Assembly (NCBI GenBank): GCA_030848705.1
Contig: CM061237.1
Span: forward strand, 78,983,910-79,047,909
Direction of reading: 5' to 3'
DNA length: 64,000 nucleotides
Source of the DNA: Heracleum sosnowskyi
Lineage: Eukaryota; Streptophyta; Magnoliopsida; Apiales; Apiaceae
Below, piece by piece: positions 23,001-32,296 of the stretch. How positions within the stretch are numbered: position 1 is the first letter of the stretch; each line of letters begins with the position of its first letter. The notes beneath the pieces were generated by a model, which was not told the origin of the DNA, did no database searches, and worked only from the letters and a program-made list of their open reading frames with translations. Position numbers and translations under genes: made by a program.

Positions 23001-24939
23001 ATTTATTTATATTCATTTGAGGATTATGGACTTTAAGAATATTATTATTATTATCCATTCGAGGATTGTTTATTATTTAATGAATATTACTTTTGAATAT
23101 TCATTTAAGAGTTATTTATTTAATGAATATTACTTTTGAATATTCATTTGAGGTTTATTTATTTAATGAATATTATCTTTGAATATTCATTTCATCTATA
23201 TTTACTTAATGAATAGTATTTTCGAATATTCATTTAATCAGTATTTACGTAAGGAATATTATTTCGAATATTCATTTAATCAGTATTTACGTAAGGAATA
23301 TTATTTCGAATATTCATCTAATGTTTACTTATTTAATCAATATCATTGATTATTTTTAAAAATCCAAAGAGGTTCCCAAAACAATGTTTTCCATTTAAAT
23401 CCGTCTCTTAAGAGGATTTAAATGTTCGCTCAACCATCAAAAATATGGGAAACCTGATTTAAGAGACTACTACTCTTTTTGAACTCTCAACTCAAAACTG
23501 TCAAGGGACTGATATTTTCTTGGAACAATTTAATTGCTGCCAGTCTAGTGTTGTGTTACCACCTCAATGATCGAGGGGTAAATTCATGGAACAAGTCGAT
23601 ATCCATTAACAAGCATAGCTTGGGAAATATTGGAGAATCTCCCTTTCCAACCTAGATATAACTACTTAGTGGAGTCGTATCAACAAGTGTTACACTTGGG
23701 GAAAGGAGGACGATCTTTACGTTTCAGAGTCATGGAATCCATCTGAACTAGGAGTGGTGTAAGTGGTCAAGTTGCGTGGGCCCATCCAACTTTTATATAT
23801 TGCCCCAAATGGGCCGGGAGGTCATAGTAAGGCGGTAGACAATGTCAGGCCGTCGTGATACTTCCATCTACATGTAGAAAACTATTTGAGCGGTGCGACC
23901 TGCTACTGATCATAGTAAGGTTAGGCACAGCGGACGCGGTAGCAACTCCAGTATTGGTTCATCATCCAATTTGGATATTCCTGCAACATGTATTGGGATG
24001 AAGAACCAATCATGTTGGTAGGGGGTCGAAAAGTGTTTGGAAATGAAGTGACAATAAATTCATGCAACTTCATCTTTTATTTATGAGTTATGACTCTGTG
24101 GATACCTTACATAACATGAGTTATGGTAAGGGAGTTGTTTATACTGAATCACCTTATAACTTCATCTTTTAAGTTATATGTTGATATTCTGCATATATAG
24201 CAGATATTTTTCGGAAAGGTTATATTTGGTTTACTTTGAAACCTCATCGTTTATACAAGAACTTTGTTCATAATATAGCAAAAGAGTTGCAGAAATATTA
24301 TGAAATGATATTTGAATTACAATAAAGGTACTGTTTTTGGAATACCTTCCGATAAGGAAATAATTTCAGTATCGAGATATTTTGACAAACTATTGTCTTA
24401 TACCCGCTTTATTCTGGGTTGAATTAAAGGCAGAAGTATGCCATACTTTCATTACCTTGCTGAGCTATCGCTCACTCTTGCTATTGTTTTATATATATTA
24501 TATAGCAGCGAAGCAGGATGCCAATGGGACGACACATACCCCGTAAGGCGTTTCCATAAACAATTTCTAGTAGTGATCCCGAGAGTAGTACGAACCAATC
24601 GAACCAGGCTGCAGCTTTTGGTATTCAACTTATGTATAGACATGAATGGTATTAGAGGATTGTGAGCATCAGAAGGCTAAGTTGGTAATGTAACAATACT
24701 TAGAAATTGTATCAGTAACAGATTCAAAAGACATTTGGGTATTGTAATAAAAATTATTTATTCCGCAGTTGTTGTATTGTGTCGTTTCTGAGACTCTAAC
24801 CTGTGTGTGTGTGTGTGTGACATATATTGTGGGGTCATGAGCAGGTGAATTATGAATGGTGTGAGTAATACAGGTAAGGCAAGGAGTACATGGATCGTGA
24901 CTACCCTAAATCCCTGACCCCGGATTTGGAGTTGTTACA
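20078..24939 (+). repeat. 3' LTR of the gypsy element (4,862 bp)
   Basis: Same length as the 5' LTR and nearly identical to it. The differences I found are G at 20918 (A at 11794) and A at 23525 (G at 14401). It has the same palindromic array (22885-23324) and TG microsatellite (24802-24819). It is followed by the CTAAG duplication. Confidence 0.95.
22885..23324. repeat. Palindromic tandem array in the 3' LTR
   Basis: This is the copy of the 13761-14200 array, at an offset of exactly 9,124 bases, with the same unit number. Confidence 0.85.
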
Positions 24940-24944
24940 CTAAG
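24940..24944. repeat. Target-site duplication, right copy (CTAAG)
   Basis: Matches 10949-10953. Here the S3 aORF resumes on the minus strand. Confidence 0.95.
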
Positions 24945-27009
24945 ACCCTGTATGTTCTTCTGGAATCAGCTGCAGCCAAGTCAATCTTCTCTTGAATAGT
25001 AGTTAAAGAAGCATCAACTGGACCGGAGGAGATCCCTTGGTCAAAGGAAGGTCGCAGAGGGACTTTGAATAGTGGATTTCCTTGACGATCATGAACTGTC
25101 ATCTCCTTGAGAGTGGATTGTACATGTAGTTCTTTGTCTGTAGGCCTTATCAAATCATCAATGTTTGTTAGGGTTTGGGTGTCACTCCTCACATTTGGCT
25201 CTGGGTGTTCACTCAACGTTTCTGTTGGTGTTTCACTCATTTTTCCTTTCCCACTCAGGCCAGGTGATAGTGTTTTTGGTTCACTCATTCCCATCTTTCT
25301 AGTTGCACCTGCATCAGAAATCATCGTAGCCTTCCTTAAATAGGTCACCGGTGGTGCAATGGGGCTTCGCAAGTCCCCGTCCTTAGATATACCAAGTTGC
25401 TGATCATCCTTAGATGATGTATCCTTTGAAGGATCTAGAGTTTGAATCTCTAGGGGGCTAGAATCAGGCTCTATTAACAACAGAGATCCTGAAACTCCCT
25501 CTAAAGTCTGTGAAGACTTTTCCTCAGTTAAATCCTCAATTAAAATTGATTCATTGTCACCGAGTTGCCGATCTGCACCTACGTCCGACCCTTTACCCGC
25601 AGGATCCAGATATGTTCCATCTGGGGATCTAGATAATGACCCTTGAAATTGTGCACTTAGGTCAAAACCTTCTCTCAACGTCTGTGAAGACTCTTGGTTC
25701 AATTCAGAACCTTCAACCAGTGAACCTGACCGTAATATGGTCGGAACACCAGTTGCTTCCGTCAATTCTTCCTTATTTGATTGAGCTATTGGTTCAGATA
25801 TAGCTTTGGTAAGTGTTGCCCAATCAGCATCAGAAAAATCAGTGAAGGGCTCTTTGGATGTTTGAAATGAAGTTTCAACAGTTGCCTCATTTTCTATTCT
25901 TCTCCTTTTAGAGGAAGGCAGAGCTGTTGTTGAAGGGCATATCTCCTTATGTGGTGCTGCTAAGGCACTATCTCCCTCTACACTCACGGATGTTTGAATG
26001 TTTGGTGTAGTAGGGGTAGGAGGTTCGTTTATGGTTTCATTTGGCTCGTCCAAAGGCTCTATGACCGTGGTTAGAGATTGTGGGTTTGCAACCTCTTGGT
26101 CAGGAATGGCCGCTGAGGGCTCTGGATCAACATCCATTGGTACAGGTTGTGGAGCCACAACAGGTTCAGGAATATTACCTTCATTTACCTGTTCCCCTAG
26201 GGGTAGAAGTGGTAGGGGTACCGTTCTTAGATATTCAGTGAGAACAGTATGCACCCCTGGAAGATGATTCTTCTTTATCAGAGCTGTTATAGCATTGCTC
26301 TTCATCTTCATACAGTCCATGGTCTCCTCACCTTCAAAAATCTCTCGTTCTTCAGCTATTAACAGATCATTAAGAATTAGTTGTAGGAACTTGGATAGAA
26401 AAAAAAGCACATCATCTATGCATGTTCTTTCATCCAGTGGTCCCATGCACAGAAGCATTTGATCAATCACAAGCCTTCAGATGTTTATATGCCTATTATT
26501 ATCAATAACAAACCCTAGTTTCTGAAGAAACAGAGGAATGCCATGCAGATTTGTAAGCTTTGCAGTAAAAACATGGATTTAGGTGTGAAAGAAGAAATTA
26601 CATGGCTTTGTCAGGTAATGCTTTAAAAACTCTCCCACAAAGAAGTTTGGTTGTTGACTTCTAATGATAGTGAAGAAAGCATGTATTTCTTCAGTATTGG
26701 GATCATGAACAAGGTTTTCTGTTGGAAAGTGTAAAATCCTATTAAGATCATGTTCCATCACCCTTATTGTTCTGCCCCCTGGCACAACAAAACTGAAAGA
26801 AGATATGTTATTCTCCGATGTGTCAGTGGCTGTCGTGTACAGTGCAGTCAATTGATCAATACAAAGGACCGTAGGAGTACTTAATGCATAAGCCACCAAA
26901 GAACGTGTATTCAAGAATTGTGCCCATGCACGAAACTGTAATTCGTAATGGATTGCACATTCTAAAAAGAGACATGATTAGTCTTGGTTACGATAAATTC
27001 TCCGGCCAT
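24940..27009 (-). pseudogene. S3 extra ORF (aORF), N-terminal segment
   Basis: This is the first 690 or so codons of the S3 aORF. The likely start is ATG at 27007-27009 (MAGEFIVTKT). One base appears to be missing in a T run near 26963-26967 (minus strand); the frame then stays open to a TAA at 26579 and a TGA near 26473, both in frame, and from there to the gypsy insertion at 24940. The first part is globular ('RTIRVMEHDLNRILHFPTEN', 'LTNLHGIPLFLQKLG'). It is followed by a long Ser/Thr/Pro/Glu-rich disordered region with one basic cluster, SSKRRRIEN, that could be a nuclear localisation signal. No signal peptide or membrane span is visible. It is analogous in position to the S1 and S2 aORFs. 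Confidence 0.75.
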
Positions 27010-28394
27010 TGTATTTTCAAAGATTCCAGAAAATTTAAATTTCAAACCAAAACTAATTTAATTAATTATTTCTAATTAATCAAGTTTTAAAATAACTAAC
27101 CCCTTTTTCTTCGAATTAAAAACCTTAACCAAAAACAGTTCCCAAAAGCAAGAACCCTAATTTGTAGATTGACAATTTTGAAATTAACCTTAATCTTAAG
27201 AAATCAATTGAAAAAAAAACAATACAATCTCAACAGATTCGAGTATTATCAAAGTACTTAGAGTTCAAGTGTTGTTTTCGATAGTTTTCCCTTAAAAACC
27301 TTAACAGATTCTCAAAATACAGAACTTTCACGGTTAATGGTGAAATCACTGTGGTGAAAATGAGTTTCTAAGTGTTTAACAGTGAAAAGATTGAAGAAAC
27401 TATCGAGAAGAACTTGTTTTGGCTGTTTGTGTATATGTAAGTATATATAAAACACTCTTGGATCTGAAAATAATGAAGAAAAAACGACTAAGGGAGTGTT
27501 ATATACACTGTGAACTATAGGGGTATTCTCGTCATTTCACATTCGATAGTTTTTAAAATGAACGGTCGATGGTTTTCTCAGAGGGGCAAAAAGGTCAATA
27601 TCACTTCGATAGTTTTTGAAAAACTATCGAAGTGTTTAAAATATAGAATTCAAACCGACTTTTTGAAAAACCATCGAAAGCTTTTTGTTGTTTAAACTAA
27701 AAACTATCGAGCCCTATTTTATGAAAACTATCGAGGATTTTATTCATTGAAAAAATTTAAATCCCTTCGATACTTTTTCACTTCAATTTCAAAATCTATC
27801 GATAAAAACCTTCAATAGATTTCTTTTCCTTTTCCAAAAACTATCGAAAATTGCTTTCGATAGATTTCTTCTAGTACTTAGAAAACCTATCGAATTTCCT
27901 AATTCGATATTTTTTGCTACCAGTTTAATTTTAAAAACCTGTTCTTATTTTTAAAAATCAAACTTTCTTTTCATTTTCTGTTAACTATGAATTTATTTTA
28001 GATCAAAATTCTTCACCAAAAATTCAAAGTTACCAGAAAATTCACAATTTTCTTAGAATAAAATCGACTAAATATCATTAAATGATATTAACCAATTAAA
28101 AACCAATAAATTATCCTGCATTAATCTACAATGTTTAAAACAAAGTAAATTAATTCGAATTAAATAAATGCTTAAATATTTAGAACAAATATTAGCACCT
28201 AAATAATTTTAGAATTATTAACTAGTTAAATGCCAGAAGATATATCATCCATAAGTATGACATAAAATTAGTACAATAACCCTAACCTACGAGAATTGCT
28301 CCTGAAAATAAATTCACGAGTCTTAAGGATATAGAAAATCTTAAACTCATGTATTTACTAGGACTGTCTTGCAGTTACTGACTTCTAATCAAAA
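27010..28394 (-). other. S3 spacer between pol and aORF, with a TCGATAG motif cluster
   Basis: 1.4 kb of AT-rich non-coding sequence. Between 27270 and 27912 it holds about 15 copies of TCGATAGTTTT or its complement, including a perfect 16-bp-arm hairpin at 27602-27634. The same motif recurs in the S3 LTR (4286-4478). The rest (27920-28394) shows no motif I can name. Confidence 0.75.
27602..27634. repeat. Perfect hairpin with 16-bp arms
   Basis: CACTTCGATAGTTTTT (27602-27617), one G, then AAAAACTATCGAAGTG (27619-27634). The arms match perfectly. It is the strongest pair in the surrounding motif cluster. Confidence 0.95.
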
Positions 28395-29459
28395 TCAATT
28401 AGAAAGATTTAACATCCCAAGTTCACCAACCAGCTTAGAAAAAGTGGATTCATCAAGCGGTTTAGTGAAGATGTCTGCAATTTGTTCCTCTATGGGTACA
28501 AAATGTAACTCCACGGTTCCATTCATGACATGCTCTCGGATAAAATGATACCTGATGTTGATGTGCTTCATCCTCGAGTGTTGCACTGGGTTGTTGGAGA
28601 TTGCTATGGCACTTGTGTTGTCGCAAAATATTGGAATCTTAGTCAACAAAAGTCCATAGTCACGGAGTTGGTTCCTCATCCACAAGATTTGAGCACAACA
28701 GCTACCAGCAGCTATGTATTCAGCTTCAGCTGTTGATGTGGACACTGAGTGCTGCTTCTTACTATACCAAGAAACTAACCTTCTTCCAAGAAACTGACAG
28801 CTTCCTGAAGTACTCTTCCGATCAATCTTACAACCTGCAAAATCTGAGTCTGTATATCCAATAAGACCAAATCCTGTATCTTTAGGGTACCAAATTCCAA
28901 GATTTGGGGTTCCCTTAAGATATCTAAATATTCGCTTAACAGCTATTAGATGAGATTCTCTAGGATCAGACTGAAACCTAGCACACAAGCATGTTGCAAA
29001 CATTATATCTGGTCTACTTGCAGTGAGATATAGTAAGGAGCCTATCATACCTCTGTAGCTTGTGATGTCAACCTTCTTACCAGGTTCATCCTTATCAAGC
29101 TTAGTGGCAGTTGGTATTGGAGTCTTTGTTGTAGATGAGTCTTCCATTTGATACTTTTTCAGAAGATCTTTAATGTACTTGGACTGGCAAATGAATATTC
29201 CATCTAGCCTTTGATACACTTGCAGTCCAAGAAAGAATGAAAATTCACCCATCATGCTCATTTCATATCGACTCTGCATTAACTTAGCAAATCTCTTGCA
29301 TAGATCATCATTAGTAGAACCAAATATTATGTCATCAACATATACTTGCACCAATATCAAATCATTGTTATGTTGTTTGTAAAAGAGAGTTTTATCTACG
29401 ACACCTCTTGTAAAGTTATTTTCAAGTAAAAATTCAGAGAGAGTGTCATACCATGTCCT
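28395..29459 (-). pseudogene. pol: Sirevirus S3 pol fragment: RT C-terminus and RNase H
   Basis: On the minus strand the frame is open from the E1 junction at 29459 to a stop at 28395 (about 354 codons). It starts inside RT at 'RTWYDTLSEFLLENN', has the catalytic YVDD near 29340, 'TASRPDIMFATCLCARFQ', and RNase H with 'STSTAEAEYIAAGS' and 'DNTSAIAISNN', ending LGMLNLSN. No stop or frameshift occurs in what remains. The upstream half (gag, protease, integrase, RT palm start) is absent: at 29460 the sequence switches to element E1, and on the far side of E1 comes S1, not S3. This is the most intact part of S3. Confidence 0.9.
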
Positions 29460-29591
29460 TGTTGGGTTTTATACTAAACTATATTAATAAACACTATTTA
29501 ACTGGTCACGGAATAGTTATTTAAACTGGTAGCGGATTATATTAATAAACACTGATATACTCAAAGAATAGCTTGAGTATAAGTGGGAGAT
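29460..29591 (+). other. Rearranged left end of E1: LTR tip, filler and pol-end/PPT remnant
   Basis: The segment reads: the first 22 bases of an E-type LTR (29460-29481), about 20 bases of filler (TATTAATAAACACTATTTAA), then the final 90 bases of an E element's internal region (from CTGGTCACGGAATAG, the end of pol) with its polypurine tract, and then the full 5' LTR. It looks like a second E copy in tandem with E1, mostly deleted. The first 14 filler bases also occur about 60 bases downstream, as if copied from there. Confidence 0.8.
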
Positions 29592-30695
29592 TGTTGGGTT
29601 TTATACTAAACTATTCATTAGTAGTATATAAACATTGTCCATTTTATTGAGAATCTTGATTGCATATTTTTACATTGTCTATTTATTATATATTGTGGAT
29701 AATTTAGTATCAAATGGGATAACAGAAGATTAAATTATCAGTGTCTATATATAATATAAAGGGTTCACAGTTTAAGTGGAATTAGACAAACCACTTGAAT
29801 AACTGAAGTATTATTTGGGAATAGTTTATCTTGACTATTAAATAATACTTGTATACTTTGTGTATATTGAATATGATCAAATTTAGAATTGTTCCCTTAA
29901 ACTGATTAAGAAGGTGAACTAAGATTCTATGTTATTATTAATGCTTAGGTTCTTAATCCGGATATAGTAATTGACACGTGTATATTATTTACATGCTTTG
30001 ATTTATATATGAAATAATTCTTTTGAATTATATCATTATATTTTGGGTGATGGAATAATATATATGGTGGATATTATTTATTGAAGGAATCCGTGTCCTG
30101 ATAATATTCGGGTTAATGATGTCCCCTTGAAAGCTCAAAAGGATTTAATTATGTGAAACCCTGCAGGTGGATTTATTCCGGCATAATTAAATAAAGGTAG
30201 AGTGGATGATCAAGGATATAAGATGTTAATTAAATGAATTATCAGTAATTTATTTAATTAATGGGCATGCGCTATTTTAAACATGGGGAATTTAATAAGC
30301 AAATAATATTGGAACCGAATTAATTAATTAAGTTACGGTATTAGGAAAGGTAGTGCAAATATTAATTCTTTAGTGGATTGAATTAATATTTAATTACATT
30401 GGGCTAGGCCCAGGATGTAATTAAAAGGCCCAACCTAATTATCTATGATCCCTATTGTAGCCCTATATATATTCTTATTCTCTTCTTGCTAGGGTGGGTT
30501 AAGAAAAATATTGTAGCCACCTAGGAGCAAGAAGAGAGGTTAACTTGAGAAGACGGAGGCCACACTTCGCTCAAGGGAATTTGGGAATACAATAGAAGAG
30601 CGTGGAATCAACCGTTAACAAGGTGATTTTCTTTTCGCACTCCTTAATTGTGTATCATAAAATGTAGTAGAATCCCAAGTCCGTGGTTCCCAACA
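29592..30695 (+). repeat. E1 5' LTR (1,104 bp)
   Basis: Begins TGTTGGGTTTTATACTAAAC and ends GTGGTTCCCAACA. Promoter-like features near the 3' end: TATA box TATATATAT at 30464-30472, and upstream of it TTGGGCTAGGCCCA (30399-30412) and GGCCCA (30427-30432), which match plant Site II/TCP-type elements. It is preceded by the rearranged segment, not by host target DNA. Confidence 0.92.
30399..30472 (+). promoter_or_regulatory. Putative core promoter of the E1 LTR
   Basis: TTGGGCTAGGCCCA (30399-30412) is a palindromic pair of TGGGCY motifs, followed by GGCCCA (30427-30432) and TATATATAT (30464-30472). Paired TGGGCY motifs upstream of a TATA box are known TCP-factor binding architecture in plants; use here is inferred. 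The same block occurs in the E2 LTR (TATA near 62465-62473, minus strand). Confidence 0.5.
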
Positions 30696-30697
30696 AT

Positions 30698-30712
30698 TGG
30701 TATCAAGTGCCT
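30698..30712 (+). promoter_or_regulatory. E1 primer binding site
   Basis: TGGTATCAAGTGCCT follows the LTR after two bases. It resembles the initiator tRNA-Met site with changes after TGGTATCA. Confidence 0.75.
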
Positions 30713-32296
30713 GGTTATGGGTTCTATGTTTTATGATATGATGTCCATGTCGTAATTAAAATTGGTTATGTATGTATAGTGGTATGCTTGGATAATAATC
30801 TTTTGCAGGTTGTTTAGTATCCACTATTATGGCCTCGTTTTATTTTAATTATGTGTTTGAATCCCACATGGTTTAATCGTGGTTATTTTTTGTTTTGGTT
30901 TCCACGTGGTTTATCGTGGTTGTAAATCACGAGGGTTGATCGTGCTAGTTTTGTTTTCTATTATGATTTTGTAATCTTGTAATCATGATTTGTATTCATG
31001 TTAGATTATGATCTGATGTAATAGAATAGGTATGTTATGTTGTATGTAACTATTTGATCGACGGAGTTGCAAGAAAACAAAGTTCTTCCGCTGATGCTAC
31101 AAGATTTCGCCTACGCAACTTCGAACTGTTGTAACTTTTGTATACGGTGTCTGATTTCGATGAGTAATACCTTTTCGGAAAGGGATTTCGATGTTCTACA
31201 CGATTGAAAAGTGACGTCGTCAAAGTTTCATGTGCGTCTGAGCTCGTTTAGACCCTCAAACAGCGAGTTGAAGTTTTCGTAGGATTTTCGGATGAAATTT
31301 TTTTTTGGCCATAATAGTGGATTTATTTTTTATTTTAATTTTTCTGCTATTTAATTTTAATTATTGCATTAAATAATTATTATGTGTGTTGTGAATTATG
31401 TGTGTAATTTTAATTGCATGGTTAACATAAATAGGACGACATGGACATAAATTTTCATTTATTGCTTTAATTAAATGTTTTATGTTATTAAATTATGTGT
31501 GTATTTGGAATGCATGTTAGACACAATTATAATGACATAGGCCCCATTTAATTATGTAGAGATGCATGCTATGCTATGTTATGTGTTCTTTGTATTGTTA
31601 TTTTGATAACATGTGGACCTCGAAGAAATAACATAGGGCGATGCATCTAGATAAAATTACTCATGTTAAAATACTAAGTGGGAGAGGGAATTAATTTGAT
31701 ATTAGATCCCATGGTCATCCATTATTGTTTGTATGTAATTTAACACTAGGACGATTATGAATTGGATATATGTCACCCATCGTGGCATATGATTTATGAC
31801 GTCTGGGTAGTGTTAAGGGTATTACTAGGACAATCTTCTTAAGTTAATCACGAATATTGAAAGGTAAGTTCACCCCATCGTGACATACCAAGTTTCATAG
31901 AATTCGAGAAAAAAGTTGGACATTCCTTGATTGATGTTGATAATGGATATTTCTGTCTTAGGGGTTGTGTTCTTAAGCGAGTCCGTCTGTGACTTCACCG
32001 AAAACACCTGGGATTTATCCATTGATACATCGAACGGATGGGTCTGACTAAAGGCAACTTAAGATCTAAATAATGGTATACACTTAGCTATGAAAGATAA
32101 TATATAGTCCACCCTAACGTGGCGTATAATTTAGTAGTAGGACCGAAGTAATATTTAAATTTAAATGGTATATATGTCACCCATCATGACGTACCAGATA
32201 TTTATGGAATTTAAATATTAGTGCATTAATTTTAATTAATTGTTAGAGGAAACAAATAGGTTTTAAGATATTTGCAATTTTCTGATTAAGTGTTAT
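30713..32296 (+). other. E1 leader with four degenerate copies of a CACCC-TGACATA motif
   Basis: 1.58 kb of untranslated leader. Four related 20-base blocks built on CACCCATCGTGACATACCA occur at 31772-31790, 31871-31890, 32109-32128 and 32176-32196. Near 30870-30940 there are two copies of a CACGTGGTTTATCGTGG-like block. E2 has the same leader. I see no ORF of note. Confidence 0.65.

Larger units (their letters stand above)
10954..24939 (+). mobile_element. Non-autonomous Ty3/gypsy (Tekay/Del-like chromovirus) element, 13,986 bp
   Basis: This is a complete LTR element by structure: two 4,862-bp LTRs, PBS next to the 5' LTR, polypurine tract next to the 3' LTR, and a CTAAG duplication. Its internal region (about 4.26 kb) holds only eroded remains of protease, RT, RNase H, integrase and a chromodomain-like tail, with many stops, frameshifts and deletions. 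I found two base differences between the LTRs (11794/20918 and 14401/23525). The insertion is therefore very young while the coding part is long dead, so it was probably mobilised by proteins from a related element. It splits the S3 aORF. Confidence 0.88.

Noticed and set aside
10954..24939. Segmental tandem duplication of a 4.9-kb block
   Set aside because: TG/CA ends, adjoining primer site and polypurine tract, and CTAAG target duplication show these are LTRs of one element.
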